NCBI RefSeq assembly: GCF_026278245.1
Contig: NZ_CP111079.1
Coordinates: 3,982,501-4,046,500 of the forward strand
Origin: Pontibacter kalidii
Lineage (GTDB): Bacteria > Bacteroidota > Bacteroidia > Cytophagales > Hymenobacteraceae
Length of the DNA: 64,000 nt
Reading direction: 5' to 3'
In this document: in pieces, positions 24,316 to 34,579 of the stretch
Layout: the number at the start of each line of letters is the position of its first letter
Position numbering within the stretch: the stretch's first letter is position 1
Notes under the pieces: generated by a model
What the model saw: the letters and a program-made list of their open reading frames with translations, nothing else
Databases searched by the model: none
Told to the model about the DNA's origin: nothing
Made by a program: the position numbers and the translations under genes

Positions 24316-25833
24316 ATGAAAATCCTGACCTCCGCCCAAACACGCGAAGCAGACGCTTATACCATCCGTGAAGAAGGCATCTCCTCCACCGATTTGATGG
24401 AACGGGCAGCAAAAGCATTTACCGGGTGGTTCGAGAATAAGTTTCAACCGGGCGCGGAGGTGCACCTTTTCTGCGGCCCCGGCAATAACGGCGGCGACGG
24501 GCTGGCAGTGGCGCGGCTGCTGCACGAACGCAAGTATAAGGTGCAGCCTTACCTGGTGGGTGATACCTCCAAGGCTTCCGATGATTTTAACGTAAACCTG
24601 CAGCGCCTGCCGCAGGAGCTGCAGCCTATCCACGTGGAACAGGAAGATGCTATACCTGCCCTGGATAGCCATGTACTGGTGATCGATGCCCTCTTCGGCA
24701 CCGGTCTAAACCGCCCGGCCATGGGTTTGTATGGCAAGGTGATCGAGAAGCTCAACAGCAGCGGCGCTACCATCTCCTCTATCGATATCCCCTCCGGCCT
24801 CTTCTCCGACAGCCAGACGCCCGACGAAGGGGCCATCATCCGGTCAAAGTATACTATCAGCTTTGAGCTGCCTAAATTAGCGTTTCTGCTACCACAGCAC
24901 GAGCCCTACGTGGGCGAGTGGCATGTGGTGCCGATCGGGCTGAGTCAAAAATTTATCGCAGCAGCAAAATCTGATGTATACTGCACCAGGCAGGAAGATG
25001 TGCAGCAACTGCTGAGACCCCGTAAAAAGTTCTCGCACAAGGGCACCTACGGCCACGCACTGCTGCTTTGCGGCGGATACGGCAAAATGGGGGCCGCCGT
25101 ACTGGCGGCCCGCGCCTGCCTGCGCAGCGGCATCGGCCTATTGACGGTGCAGGTGCCGCAGGCCGGCTATCCCATCCTGCAAACTGCCGTGCCCGAAGCC
25201 ATGACGCTGACCGACAAGAACCGGAAGCACCTTTCGGAACTGCCGCAGGACATGGACAAGTATAACGTAATCGGCATCGGCCCGGGCATCGGTACAGAGC
25301 GTGTCACCAAAACAGCCATAGGCCAGCTGCTGGCTACCGCCCCGCACCCCATCATACTAGATGCGGATGCCATCAACCTTATAGCTGCGAGTGAGAAGCT
25401 GAAAGGGCAGCTGTACAAGAAAAAACTCATTTTTACACCGCACCCCAAGGAGTTTGAGCGGTTGGTGGGCAAGGTAAAAAACGATTACGACCGCCTGCAG
25501 CACCTGCGGGAGTTCTGCCTGGAGTATGGCTGCTACGTGGTGCTAAAGGGCAGCCACACCGCTGTAGGCACGCCGGAGGGCAAGGTATACATGAACACCA
25601 CCGGCAACCCCGGCCTGGCTACCGGCGGCACCGGCGATGTGCTGACGGGCATCATTACGGCATTGGTGGGGCAGCAATATACTTTAGAAGAGGCCTGCCG
25701 GCTGGGGGTATTTATACATGGGCTTGCCGCCGACCTGGCGCTGCAAACCGTAGGAGACATTGCCATGACAGCCTCTGATGTGATCGACCACCTGCCCAAG
25801 GCTTTCCTGCACCTCACCCGGCCACTGCCATAG
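24316..25833 (+). CDS. nnr: Bifunctional NAD(P)HX epimerase/ADP-dependent dehydratase
   Basis: This 505-residue fusion repairs hydrated NADH and NADPH. The N-terminal YjeF_N epimerase domain (about 1-215) has GPGNNGGDG (54-62), and the C-terminal YjeF_C dehydratase domain (about 225-500) has GPGIGTE, ILDADAINLI and the nucleotide-binding NPGLATGGTGDVLTG near 431-445. Domain order and total length are standard for the fused form. Its 3' end overlaps the convergent UbiA-like gene by 20 bases, so the two mRNAs are complementary at their ends. Confidence 0.95.
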   Translation: MKILTSAQTREADAYTIREEGISSTDLMERAAKAFTGWFENKFQPGAEVHLFCGPGNNGGDGLAVARLLHERKYKVQPYLVGDTSKASDDFNVNLQRLPQELQPIHVEQEDAIPALDSHVLVIDALFGTGLNRPAMGLYGKVIEKLNSSGATISSIDIPSGLFSDSQTPDEGAIIRSKYTISFELPKLAFLLPQHEPYVGEWHVVPIGLSQKFIAAAKSDVYCTRQEDVQQLLRPRKKFSHKGTYGHALLLCGGYGKMGAAVLAARACLRSGIGLLTVQVPQAGYPILQTAVPEAMTLTDKNRKHLSELPQDMDKYNVIGIGPGIGTERVTKTAIGQLLATAPHPIILDADAINLIAASEKLKGQLYKKKLIFTPHPKEFERLVGKVKNDYDRLQHLREFCLEYGCYVVLKGSHTAVGTPEGKVYMNTTGNPGLATGGTGDVLTGIITALVGQQYTLEEACRLGVFIHGLAADLALQTVGDIAMTASDVIDHLPKAFLHLTRPLP

Positions 25834-26716
25834 CCAGCAGCACCAGCCCCGCGTGCAGCAGCATAGCTCCATCAGCCAATATGGCAAAGTATACCCGTGG
25901 CCGGTTTTCCGCTGACCGCCACACGATAATTGCCGCCCCCACGGCACTTGCCAGCAATGCCCCAAGTATGAGGCCGCTCTCGCCACTTGCCAGCACCACC
26001 AGCATGTACAACAACAGCAGCCCCAGTGAGAGCCGTTTGGTGTTGCGCACGCCTATCCAGCCCGGAAACGTCAGCGTGTTCATGTCGCGGTCATAGGCAT
26101 AATCGCGGATATCGAACAGGAGGGCGAGGGCAAGGATGAACAGGAAGCGGCGCAGAAACAGCCACAGGGCTTCCGGTTGCCATACTTCCAGGCCGGCATC
26201 CAGCAGCGGGAACAAGGCCGTTACCACCGCCCACACATAGGCGATCAGAAACACCTTCAGCAGCGGCACGCTGCGCAGGGGCCTTACGCGCCTCCGCTTG
26301 TAGAGCACCGGCACCGTGTACCCCACCGAGATCACCGCCAGGTGCAACACAAACCACAGGTTTATCCGGAGATTAAACCAAAAGTACACCCCCACCGCCA
26401 CGGCTATGCTTAGCAGCCCCAGCACCGCCAGCTCTTTTTTATGCCGCTGGCTCCAGATAGGATCATACCTCTTTTCAGGTTGATTCGGCCGCCGTAGGAT
26501 GCTCTGCACGCTGCTCATGTTGTAGGTAAAGAGGGTGGCCAGAAATACGAATACCGCCATGGCCCATGACACCGGCAGTTCCGCCAGCAGGTAGGTTTCT
26601 ACGGTCAGCGCAAAGCCGCAGAAAGCGATAAAGACGCTGCTGTACAGCAGCCCCTCCAGCAGCCTGTACGGGTGGCGCTCCGCCTCTCTTATGCCGATGT
26701 CTCTGTTCGCGCTCAT
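25814..26716 (-). CDS. UbiA prenyltransferase-like membrane protein
   Basis: The 300-residue protein has about eight hydrophobic segments and looks like a UbiA-superfamily member. The second Asp-rich motif is recognisable (FDIRDYAYDRDMNTLTFPG, around 200-218). The first motif, usually N-D-x-x-D-x-x-x-D, is replaced by TYNMSSVQSILRRPN (about 64-78) with no Asp, so the usual Mg-pyrophosphate site is incomplete. It may be a divergent or non-catalytic homologue. It overlaps the 3' end of nnr by 20 bases. Confidence 0.7.
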   Translation of the reverse strand: MSANRDIGIREAERHPYRLLEGLLYSSVFIAFCGFALTVETYLLAELPVSWAMAVFVFLATLFTYNMSSVQSILRRPNQPEKRYDPIWSQRHKKELAVLGLLSIAVAVGVYFWFNLRINLWFVLHLAVISVGYTVPVLYKRRRVRPLRSVPLLKVFLIAYVWAVVTALFPLLDAGLEVWQPEALWLFLRRFLFILALALLFDIRDYAYDRDMNTLTFPGWIGVRNTKRLSLGLLLLYMLVVLASGESGLILGALLASAVGAAIIVWRSAENRPRVYFAILADGAMLLHAGLVLLAMAVAG

Positions 26717-26822
26717 CTACTTTGCAAGTACGCAACAAATCTTCCGCCAATCAAACGCATTTAACTGCGGCTGTACGGGGGCGCTTTCTACTTTGTGCTG
26801 ATACTACCTGAAAAAACAAAAG

Positions 26823-26856
26823 CCCGGCCCGGGTTACCCCATGCCAGGCTTTAACA
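26823..26856 (-). terminator. Terminator downstream of ppa
   Basis: On the minus strand AAAGCCTGGC pairs with GCCGGGCTTT (one mismatch) around an inner GGGTAACCC stem, followed by TGTTTTTTC. It is about 15 bases after the ppa stop. Confidence 0.75.
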
Positions 26857-26871
26857 GGAAAAGTAATAGGG

Positions 26872-27447
26872 TTAAAGCGTTTGCTCCTTTTTAGTGGGCT
26901 CGCCAAAGGTCGTGTTGTAAAGCTCTATGCTCTCCTGGATGATCCTGTAAGCGTGCTCACGCCCGAGGAACTGCTCCACGACCACTTCCTTGTTCTCCAG
27001 CTTCTTGTAGTCTTCAAAGAAGCGGCGCATCTCCAGCAACGTGTGCGGCGGCAGCTCCGAGATATCATTGATGTGGCGCACCGACATGTCGTTGTAGGCT
27101 ACGGCAATGATTTTGTCGTCTTCCTCGTTGTTGTCGATCATCTGCATCACACCAATCACCTTTGCATCGATCAGGCACATGGGCTGTACATCAATCGAGC
27201 AGATCACCAGTATATCAAGCGGGTCTTTGTCGTCGCAGTAAGTTTGTGGGATAAAGCCATAGTTGGCCGGGTAGTTCACCGAAGAGAAAAGCACACGGTC
27301 CAGCTTCAGCATCCCGCTATCCTTGTCCAATTCATATTTTGCCTTCGATCCCTTCGGTATCTCAATGATAGCCGTTACCACTTCCGGCGATGCTTCGCCG
27401 TAGCTCACACTATGCCAGGGGTTGTTCTTGTCCTCTGTGTTCTCCAT
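26872..27447 (-). CDS. ppa: Inorganic pyrophosphatase (type I)
   Basis: The soluble Mg-dependent enzyme hydrolyses pyrophosphate and drives biosynthetic reactions. The 191-residue protein has the family-I signature D73-K-D75-P-L-D78 ([10 protein letters not shown]), plus [14 protein letters not shown] and [11 protein letters not shown] place the start at the ATG at 27447 (MENTEDKN); an in-frame ATG three codons upstream (27456) is equally possible. The C-terminal part is slightly longer than in E. coli. A terminator follows, and the PafA-like gene is 59 bases upstream on the same strand. Confidence 0.95.
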   Translation of the reverse strand: MENTEDKNNPWHSVSYGEASPEVVTAIIEIPKGSKAKYELDKDSGMLKLDRVLFSSVNYPANYGFIPQTYCDDKDPLDILVICSIDVQPMCLIDAKVIGVMQMIDNNEEDDKIIAVAYNDMSVRHINDISELPPHTLLEMRRFFEDYKKLENKEVVVEQFLGREHAYRIIQESIELYNTTFGEPTKKEQTL

Positions 27448-27506
27448 ATTCAACATTAGTTTTAAGGGCGCCGTCAATCCTATGCTCTTCTTCAGGCGCT
27501 GTGGTT

Positions 27507-29222
27507 TTATTTCATGTATACTTGTAAAGGTTTGCCCACGCTTCCGTTTGGCTCCTGAATGTATAGCCAGGCTGCCAGTGTGGCCGCGATGTCAGCCACC
27601 TCTGCCTGTGCGTCGCTCTCGCCTGCCTTTACCTGCCAGCCGTACCACAGCAACGGCACGTGGGTGTCGTAGTTGGCCTGGGAGCCGTGCGTGGTGCCCT
27701 TCGGCTCTTTCCCGTACCCCTCGAACCAGCCTGGCTCCAACAGCAGTACCACGTCGCCGGAGCGCTTCGCGTTGTAGCCGTTCTCCACGCGGGCCATCAT
27801 GCCGGTGCCCCAGTTACTGCTCTGCAGGGTCGTGGCTGGCACAGCGCGCATCACGCCATTAATACGCAGCACGTAATTTGCCACTCGCTGCTGCACCTCA
27901 GCTATGTCCAGCTTTTTGCTTTCAATGACGGCTCTGTTCAGGTAGATCTGCTGGTTCATGTAGCGTTCTATCCAATCGGCTTTGCCATAGGTTTTATCCA
28001 GGTATGCGTCCACCGAATCGCGTACGATAGCAGAGGAGCCTACTCCTGCCGGTACCTTCATCTCCTGCAGGAAGGCTGGCACGTGCGCGGCACCGTGGTC
28101 GGCTGTCAGGAAGAAAAGTACCTCACCTTTTCCTACCTCCTTTTCTATGGTGCTGATCAGCTCCGCCATCTCACGGTCCAGGCGCAGGAATACATCTTGT
28201 GCCTCTATGGAGTTCGGTCCGAAAGCGTGCCCTACATAATCCGGCGTGGAGAAACTTACCGTCAAAAAATCGGTTACGTCATCTTTCCCAAGTTCCTCCC
28301 CTTTCAGGGCTGCCAGGGCAAAGTCCTTGGTAATGGTGTTACCGGCAGGTACAGAACGGATCAGGTCAAAATCCTTCCCTCTGATGGCAGGCACATTGTG
28401 CGGGAACACCGGCTTCTCCTCGCCCTTCAGCGGCCTTTCCCATGGCATGTCATCGGCGGTGCTCTCGGTATACTCCGCTAGCGGCAACAGTGTTTCCCAG
28501 GGCTGGCTCAGGTACTGATCCGCCAGTTTGCGGTTGTTAAACTCCTGCACCCACTGTGGCAGCTGCTCCTGGTAATACGTGCTCGTGATCCAGTTGCCGC
28601 TCTGCGAGTCGAACCAATAAGCGCCATTGGCCAAATGCCCGGCCGGAAGTATGGAGCCCCTGTCCTTCAGGGCCACCCCCACCACTTTGGCCTGCTTGTT
28701 TGTGGCTAAGCGAAGCTCGTCGGTTATGGTCGTGGTCTTGAGGTTAGCCGGCGACATCAACCCTGCATTGGAGCTGCTGCCTACGGTTTGCACGGTATTG
28801 TCTTCTACGCAGTAAATATCTTTCTTCTGATTCCGGTCGTACCAGCTGTTGCCGATGATGCCGTTCAGGGCCGGCACGCTTCCTGTGTAGATAGAGGCAT
28901 GTCCGGGGCCGGTATAGGTCGGCACGTAGCTGTACTGTGTGTTCTTGAAGTTAAAGCCCTGCGACAGAATCTTCTTAAAGCCATCGTTGCCATACTTGCT
29001 CCAGTAACGGTACAGGTAGTCGTAGCGCATCTGGTCGACCACAATGCCTACTACCAGCTTTGGCCGCTGCAGCATCGGGCTCTCTTCTGTATTCAGGTGC
29101 TCGCTCCCGTTGGATGCGACAGGTGCGTTGGGTGTAGTCCCGGCGCAGGCGCTTAGCAGCAGCACAGCGGCTACCGTAGCTTTTGCCCATCCCAGTGACG
29201 TCAATAACCGGTTGTATCTCAT
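27507..29222 (-). CDS. PafA-like alkaline phosphatase superfamily lipoprotein
   Basis: The 571-residue protein starts with a signal and lipobox Cys26 (LLLSAC), followed by a low-complexity linker. The catalytic domain has VVDQMRYDY (metal-binding Asp63), [13 protein letters not shown] (102-114, nucleophile Thr), [13 protein letters not shown] (Lys and Arg of the phosphomonoesterase PafA type), [15 protein letters not shown] and [10 protein letters not shown]. The Lys/Arg pair fits a broad phosphate monoesterase that frees phosphate outside the cell. Start is the ATG at 29222. A TATATTTG promoter box lies 22 bases upstream. No pho box was recognised. Confidence 0.9.
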   Translation of the reverse strand: MRYNRLLTSLGWAKATVAAVLLLSACAGTTPNAPVASNGSEHLNTEESPMLQRPKLVVGIVVDQMRYDYLYRYWSKYGNDGFKKILSQGFNFKNTQYSYVPTYTGPGHASIYTGSVPALNGIIGNSWYDRNQKKDIYCVEDNTVQTVGSSSNAGLMSPANLKTTTITDELRLATNKQAKVVGVALKDRGSILPAGHLANGAYWFDSQSGNWITSTYYQEQLPQWVQEFNNRKLADQYLSQPWETLLPLAEYTESTADDMPWERPLKGEEKPVFPHNVPAIRGKDFDLIRSVPAGNTITKDFALAALKGEELGKDDVTDFLTVSFSTPDYVGHAFGPNSIEAQDVFLRLDREMAELISTIEKEVGKGEVLFFLTADHGAAHVPAFLQEMKVPAGVGSSAIVRDSVDAYLDKTYGKADWIERYMNQQIYLNRAVIESKKLDIAEVQQRVANYVLRINGVMRAVPATTLQSSNWGTGMMARVENGYNAKRSGDVVLLLEPGWFEGYGKEPKGTTHGSQANYDTHVPLLWYGWQVKAGESDAQAEVADIAATLAAWLYIQEPNGSVGKPLQVYMK

Positions 29223-29243
29223 TCTTCTATAGCTCGTTTCCAA

Positions 29244-29251
29244 CAAATATA
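29244..29251 (-). promoter_or_regulatory. Bacteroidota -7 box for the PafA-like gene
   Basis: The minus strand reads TATATTTG, matching TAnnTTTG, 22 bases before the start codon at 29222. No clear -33 element is visible. Confidence 0.6.
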
Positions 29252-29341
29252 AGAAGTACCGCTCACTAATGCGCTTTTCTCAGTGTCGTAACGCTTATTT
29301 CATGAATTGGGAACACCTCTTTTTGATGGTGCTTATAAATG

Positions 29342-29375
29342 AAGCAGCGCCCACTTGTACGGGTGGGCGCTGCTT
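29342..29375. terminator. Terminator at the end of the atp operon
   Basis: AAGCAGCGCCCAC (29342-29354) pairs perfectly with GTGGGCGCTGCTT (29363-29375). It lies 20 bases after the atpG stop. The T-run is better in the plus direction (CTTTTG), but the gene it follows is on the minus strand. Confidence 0.85.
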
Positions 29376-29394
29376 TTGAATCTTTTGCTTTTGC

Positions 29395-30288
29395 TTATTC
29401 TGAAGCTAAGGCCTCTGCACCACCAACAATCTCGAGGATCTCCTTCGTGATGGCGGCCTGCCTTGTTCTGTTGTAAGTCAGTTTCAGCTGCTTCAGTAGC
29501 TCGCCGGCGTTTTCCGTCGCCTTGTCCATGGCTGTCATACGGGCACCGTGTTCCGAGGCGTTGGACTCCAGCACCGCTTTGTAGACCTGGATCTTCAGCG
29601 ATTTCGGGATAAGCTCCTCCACAATCTGCTCCTTAGACGGCTCAAAGGTATAGTCGATCAGCGTCATCTCCGCATCTGCCTCCTCAGCCGGCTTCTCCTC
29701 GATAGGAAGGAACTGCTCCTGGCGCACGATCTGCGTTGCCACGTTTTTGAACTCGTTGTACACCAGGTCCACCTGATCGAACTCTCCTGCCACAAAACCG
29801 GCCATGGCACGCTCCGCAGCAACACGCACAGCGTCGAAGGACAGGGTAGCGAAAACGTTGCTGTAGTCGCCTATCACATTGTAGCCTCTCTTGCGGAAGG
29901 CGTCTAATCCTTTGCGGCCAATGGCCAGGATAGTCACATTACCGGCCTCGAACTGGCTTTTATACTTGCCACTTACCAGTGCCGTCACGCCTTTTACAAT
30001 GTTGGAGTTAAAGGCACCCGCCAGACCACGGTCAGAGGTTACCGCAATGATCAGCACGTTGTTTACGGCGTCACGCTTCTCCGCATAGGGGTTTGTTACA
30101 GATCCCTCAGCCATAGACGACAGGTTCGTCAGGATGCCGCTCAGGCGCTGTGCGTAAGGGCGCATACGCAGTATGTTGTCCTGTGCACGCCGTAACTTAG
30201 CAGCCGACACCATTTTCATGGCTTTGGTAATTTGCTGCGTCGATGAGATCGATGTAATGCGGCCTCTAACCTCTTTTAAACTTGCCAT
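29395..30288 (-). CDS. atpG: ATP synthase gamma subunit
   Basis: The gamma subunit is the central rotor shaft of F1. The 297-residue protein has the N-terminal coiled-coil helix (MASLKEVRGRITSISSTQQI, then TKAMKMVSAAKLRRAQ), TSDRGLAGAFNSNIVK in the globular part and the C-terminal helix ending RQAAITKEILEIVGGAEAL. It closes the operon; atpD and atpC (beta and epsilon) are absent here, as is common in Bacteroidota, where they sit elsewhere. A small hairpin (30320-30336) lies in the 73-base gap to atpA. Confidence 0.97.
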   Translation of the reverse strand: MASLKEVRGRITSISSTQQITKAMKMVSAAKLRRAQDNILRMRPYAQRLSGILTNLSSMAEGSVTNPYAEKRDAVNNVLIIAVTSDRGLAGAFNSNIVKGVTALVSGKYKSQFEAGNVTILAIGRKGLDAFRKRGYNVIGDYSNVFATLSFDAVRVAAERAMAGFVAGEFDQVDLVYNEFKNVATQIVRQEQFLPIEEKPAEEADAEMTLIDYTFEPSKEQIVEELIPKSLKIQVYKAVLESNASEHGARMTAMDKATENAGELLKQLKLTYNRTRQAAITKEILEIVGGAEALASE

Positions 30289-30319
30289 ATATTTTTGCTA
30301 TGAGCAAAAGCCAAAGGTC

Positions 30320-30336
30320 AGAGGCGCATCGCCTCT
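30320..30336. other. Intercistronic hairpin between atpA and atpG
   Basis: AGAGGCG (30320-30326) pairs with CGCCTCT (30330-30336) around CAT. No T-run follows on the coding strand, so it is more likely an mRNA processing or stability element than a terminator. Confidence 0.45.
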
Positions 30337-30361
30337 AACCCCAGCCTCGTTACTTAACGTC

Positions 30362-31942
30362 TTATTTGTTGTACTTGGCAGAAGTTTCCTTCGCCACCTG
30401 CTTGATAACGGCAGTTGTCTCGTCATCCAGCTTACCGGCTCTCAGCGCCTGCAGGACGCCTGCATACTGGGCACGCAGCGTGCGCAGGAAGTCTTTCTCA
30501 AAGTTCCTCACCTCCGTTACCGGCACCGTGTCCAGCAGGCCGTTTGTGGCGGCGTAGATGGTTGCTACCTGCTCTTCTACTGATACCGGCGAGTACTGCG
30601 CCTGCTTCAGGATCTCCAGGTTGCGGCGACCACGCTCAATGGTAAGCTTGGTGGCGGCATCCAGGTCGGAACCGAACTTGGCGAAAGCCTCCAGTTCACG
30701 GAACTGCGCCTGGTCCAGCTTCAGGGTACCGGCTACTTTCTTCATCGACTTGATCTGCGCAGAACCACCCACACGCGATACCGAGATACCCACGTTAATG
30801 GCCGGGCGGATACCTGCGTTGAACAGGTTTGTCTCCAGGAAGATCTGACCGTCTGTGATCGAGATCACGTTTGTCGGGATATAGGCAGAAACGTCACCAG
30901 CCTGCGTCTCGATGATGGGAAGGGCTGTTAAGGAGCCTCCACCTTTCACCAGGTGTTTGATAGACTCTGGCAGGTCGTTCATGTTCTGAGCGATCTCATC
31001 CGATGCGTTGATCTTCGCGGCGCGCTCCAGTAAGCGGGAGTGCAGGTAGAACACGTCACCTGGGTAAGCCTCACGCCCTGGCGGACGACGCAGCAGCAGG
31101 GACACCTCACGGTAAGCCACCGCCTGCTTTGAAAGGTCGTCATACACCACCAGTGCAGGACGGCCGGTATCACGGAAGAACTCCCCGATGGCAGCACCTG
31201 TAAACGGCGCGAAGAACTGCATTGGAGCAGGGTCAGCAGCAGAAGCAGCTACTACTACAGTATAGTCCATGGCACCACCCTCTTGCAGGGCCTTCACCAC
31301 CTGGGCTACCGTAGAAGCTTTCTGACCAACGGCTACGTAGATACAGAAAACGGGCTCGCCTCTGTCGTAGAACTCACGCTGGTTCAGGATAGTATCGATA
31401 GCAACCGCAGTCTTTCCTGTCTGGCGGTCACCGATGATCAGTTCACGCTGGCCACGGCCGATCGGAATCATGGAGTCGATCGCCTTGATACCAGTTTGCA
31501 TTGGCTCGTTTACCGGCTGGCGGTAGATCACGCCCGGAGCCTTGCGCTCCAGTGGCATCTCGTACATCTCACCGGCGATAGGGCCTTTGCCATCGATTGG
31601 CTGGCCCAGGGTGTTGACAACGCGGCCAACAATACCTTCACCTACTTTAATAGAGGCAATACGGTTGGTTCTTCTTACAGTGGCGCCCTCTTTAATCTCG
31701 CTGTAGTCACCGAGCAATACGGCACCTACGTTGTCCTCCTCCAGGTTCAGAACGAGTGCCTGCAGGCCGTTCTCGAACTCTAAAAGCTCACCAGACTGAG
31801 CCTTGGAAAGGCCATAGATACGAGCGACACCGTCACCCACTTGCAGTACAGTACCTACTTCTTCCAGTTCCGCCTCGGTACGGAAGTTAGACAGCTGTTC
31901 TCTTAATATGGCTGATACTTCGTCAGGTCTTACTTCTGCCAT
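30362..31942 (-). CDS. atpA: ATP synthase alpha subunit
   Basis: Alpha is the non-catalytic nucleotide-binding subunit of F1. The 526-residue protein has the Walker A motif [13 protein letters not shown] near 170-182, the catalytic-interface Arg region ([15 protein letters not shown]) and the usual N-terminal [17 protein letters not shown] barrel. Length is slightly above the E. coli 513. The atpH stop lies only 2 bases upstream of its start. Confidence 0.98.
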   Translation of the reverse strand: MAEVRPDEVSAILREQLSNFRTEAELEEVGTVLQVGDGVARIYGLSKAQSGELLEFENGLQALVLNLEEDNVGAVLLGDYSEIKEGATVRRTNRIASIKVGEGIVGRVVNTLGQPIDGKGPIAGEMYEMPLERKAPGVIYRQPVNEPMQTGIKAIDSMIPIGRGQRELIIGDRQTGKTAVAIDTILNQREFYDRGEPVFCIYVAVGQKASTVAQVVKALQEGGAMDYTVVVAASAADPAPMQFFAPFTGAAIGEFFRDTGRPALVVYDDLSKQAVAYREVSLLLRRPPGREAYPGDVFYLHSRLLERAAKINASDEIAQNMNDLPESIKHLVKGGGSLTALPIIETQAGDVSAYIPTNVISITDGQIFLETNLFNAGIRPAINVGISVSRVGGSAQIKSMKKVAGTLKLDQAQFRELEAFAKFGSDLDAATKLTIERGRRNLEILKQAQYSPVSVEEQVATIYAATNGLLDTVPVTEVRNFEKDFLRTLRAQYAGVLQALRAGKLDDETTAVIKQVAKETSAKYNK

Positions 31943-31944
31943 GA

Positions 31945-32502
31945 TTATAGTTTATTAATGTATGGGTTGTCTTTAAATTGATTTTTCAACTTGCGAAGGC
32001 TATTCTTCACAGAGTTGTCGATTTGTTTATCTCCTACACGCAGTACAAATCCTCCGATCAGAGATGGATCTACGCGCTCTACCAACTCGATGCGCTTGCC
32101 CGTTTGGGCGACCAGTTTCTGGCCAAGCTCATCGCGCAGGGCCGGTGTGAGCGGCACGGCAGAAACTACCTCGGCGCTTTGAATGCCCTGCAGCACGCGG
32201 TACTGCTCCTGGAAGGCGGTCGCCACGGCATCCAGTATAGCCTCCCGGTTCTTGCGGGCTATCAGGATAAAGAAAGCGAGTGTCATCTCGTTCACTTTCC
32301 CTTTAAACACCCCGTTTAAAATCGCCAGTTTCTTGTCTGACTTTACGATCGGGTTTTGCAGCAGCAGCCTGAAATCGCGGTTCTGGGAAACTACCTGCGA
32401 GAACAGTTGCATGTCTGCGTGTACCTGCTCCAGCACATTTTTCTCCGCAGCCAGCTCAATCAGCGACTTCGCATACCTGGAAGCAACTCTAATATCTGAC
32501 AT
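31945..32502 (-). CDS. atpH: ATP synthase delta subunit
   Basis: Delta (OSCP) connects the peripheral stalk to the top of F1. The 185-residue protein has the family pattern: [19 protein letters not shown] at the N-terminus, [19 protein letters not shown] in the middle and the C-terminal [20 protein letters not shown] motif. It lies between atpF (52 bases) and atpA (2 bases) in the operon. Confidence 0.95.
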   Translation of the reverse strand: MSDIRVASRYAKSLIELAAEKNVLEQVHADMQLFSQVVSQNRDFRLLLQNPIVKSDKKLAILNGVFKGKVNEMTLAFFILIARKNREAILDAVATAFQEQYRVLQGIQSAEVVSAVPLTPALRDELGQKLVAQTGKRIELVERVDPSLIGGFVLRVGDKQIDNSVKNSLRKLKNQFKDNPYINKL

Positions 32503-32554
32503 AGTGCTTGTTTATAATGCAGCAAGCTGCCGGGGCAGCCGCGTTTATACGTTG

Positions 32555-33049
32555 TTAGTTAAGCGTTACTTCACGGATGTAGTCCTGCGCCAGCGCCTGC
32601 TGTGAGGTCTTGTCGCTCAGTTCTCTTCTCAGGATCTGCTCAGCGATCTCCAGCGATAGGGAGGCGGCCATGTTTTTCACTTCCGTGATAGCGGCGCGCT
32701 TCTCGTTCTCGATAGCCTCACGAGCCTGCTCAATCATACGGGCACCCTCTTCGTTCGCCTTCTGCTTGGAGGCCTCCACAATGTTGTTGGCTGCCTCTGA
32801 AGCTTCTCTCAGAATCTTGTCGCGCTCCATACGGGCTTCAGCCAGCAGCTTCTCGTTGTCGGCTTTCAGCGCCTGCATCTCCAGCTTTGCTTTCTCCGCT
32901 GCGCTCAGGGCGTTCTCGATAGAAGTCTCGCGCTCGTGAAGGGCGCTCATGATTGGCTTCCAAGCAAACTTGCCAAGCAGGAACAGTACGAGTAGGAACA
33001 CTACCGTCTGCCAGAAAATCAGACCAATACCAGGGGTTACTAATTCCAT
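32555..33049 (-). CDS. atpF: ATP synthase subunit b
   Basis: Subunit b forms the peripheral stalk. The 164-residue protein has one N-terminal membrane segment (GLIFWQTVVFLLVLFLLGKF, 8-27) followed by a long charged helix rich in Ala, Glu and Lys, the dimerising coiled coil. The size is standard. The start is the ATG at 33049, 153 bases after atpE, a gap that contains a hairpin. Confidence 0.96.
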   Translation of the reverse strand: MELVTPGIGLIFWQTVVFLLVLFLLGKFAWKPIMSALHERETSIENALSAAEKAKLEMQALKADNEKLLAEARMERDKILREASEAANNIVEASKQKANEEGARMIEQAREAIENEKRAAITEVKNMAASLSLEIAEQILRRELSDKTSQQALAQDYIREVTLN

Positions 33050-33137
33050 CGTTTATGTAAGTTGAATATTAGGTTCTTTTGCAGCAGCCATTTTGGCCGC
33101 TAATTAACTATATCAGAACTATGCGTTTTGACCTCAT

Positions 33138-33160
33138 CGTCTGGGCCATGCGCCCAGACG
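33138..33160. other. Intercistronic hairpin between atpE and atpF
   Basis: CGTCTGGGC (33138-33146) pairs perfectly with GCCCAGACG (33152-33160) around CATGC. On the coding (minus) strand it follows atpE and is not followed by a T-run, so it may stabilise or attenuate the mRNA and help make more c subunit than downstream subunits. Confidence 0.6.
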
Positions 33161-33202
33161 TGAGATCAGATAATGTTAGCTCGTTACTTTCAGAAAAAGT
33201 AA

Positions 33203-33478
<276 letters not shown>

Positions 33479-33498
33479 TTAAAAAAATAAAATTCGTA

Positions 33499-34536
33499 TT
33501 AATGATGGGCTCCGTCGCCGTGTCCCATATCATCCACATGGTCATGCTCTTCTACCGCCCCGCCAAAGTACATGGCAGAAAGCAGCGTGAAGATGTAAGC
33601 TTGCAGCAGGGCTACGAACAGCTCCAGGAACATCATGAAGATGGAGAAGGCCACGCTTAGCGGCGCCACCGATATACTCTCGAAAATAAAGATCAGGCTG
33701 AACAGCGACAGAATGATGATGTGGCCGGCTGTGATGTTGGCAAAAAGTCGGACCATCAGGGAGAATGGCTTTGTCAGGATGCCGATGAGCTCCACCGGGA
33801 TCATGATCGGGGCAAGCCATGTTGGCACGCCAGGAGTAGCAAAGATGTGCTTCCAGTAGCTCTTGTTACCGCTAAAGATGGTGATAAGCAAGGTAAGCAC
33901 TGCCAGCACCAGCGTTACCGCAATATTACCGGTAAGGTTAGCGCCGCCCGGCATCAGGCCCAGCAGGTTGTTAAACCAGATAAAGAAGAACACAGTGAGC
34001 AGGTAGGGCATGTAGCGCTCATACTTCGGGCCGATGTTCGCCTTAGCTATCTCGTCGCGGATAAAAATGATGATTGGCTCAAAGAAAGACTGAACACCGC
34101 GCGGGGCAGCCTTCGGGTTGTTCTTATAACGGCCCGCGATCACGAAGAAAACACCCAGCAGCAACGCCACACTAACCAGCATGGAGGCGACGTTCTTGGT
34201 AATAGAGAAGTCAAGCAAGCCTGCCTGCTCTGCCAGCGGCTCACCGGCCTCATCTACTTTAATAATATGGCCATGGTCCAGCGCATACCCGTCGTAGGGC
34301 ACTGTCTCGTGGCTCTCGTTGTAGAAATTGTGAGAAGAGAATACTTTGAACTCACCATTGTCTACCAGTATAACGGGCAGGTAAACTACTGCACCGTCTG
34401 CAAAATGCCATGTATAATCATCCGCGATGTGGTGCGTGATCATAGCGCCTGGCTCAAACTCACCGCCCTCCGCAGGTGCCTCAGCAAAAGCGTTCAGCGT
34501 AAGGAAGGAAAACAATAGAACGAATAACCTCTTCAT
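33499..34536 (-). CDS. atpB: ATP synthase subunit a
   Basis: Subunit a forms the proton half-channels facing the c ring. The 345-residue protein is longer than E. coli AtpB because it carries an N-terminal signal peptide (MKRLFVLLFSFLTLNAFAEA) and a periplasmic domain (about 20-110), a known Bacteroidota feature. The essential Arg lies in PFSLMVRLFANITAGH near residue 262. The tail is His/Asp-rich (EHDHVDDMGHGDGAHH). It precedes atpE by 38 bases. Confidence 0.96.
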   Translation of the reverse strand: MKRLFVLLFSFLTLNAFAEAPAEGGEFEPGAMITHHIADDYTWHFADGAVVYLPVILVDNGEFKVFSSHNFYNESHETVPYDGYALDHGHIIKVDEAGEPLAEQAGLLDFSITKNVASMLVSVALLLGVFFVIAGRYKNNPKAAPRGVQSFFEPIIIFIRDEIAKANIGPKYERYMPYLLTVFFFIWFNNLLGLMPGGANLTGNIAVTLVLAVLTLLITIFSGNKSYWKHIFATPGVPTWLAPIMIPVELIGILTKPFSLMVRLFANITAGHIIILSLFSLIFIFESISVAPLSVAFSIFMMFLELFVALLQAYIFTLLSAMYFGGAVEEHDHVDDMGHGDGAHH

Positions 34537-34579
34537 TAAGAATGATTTAGAAGCAATATTTTACAAGCAGAACCTACCG

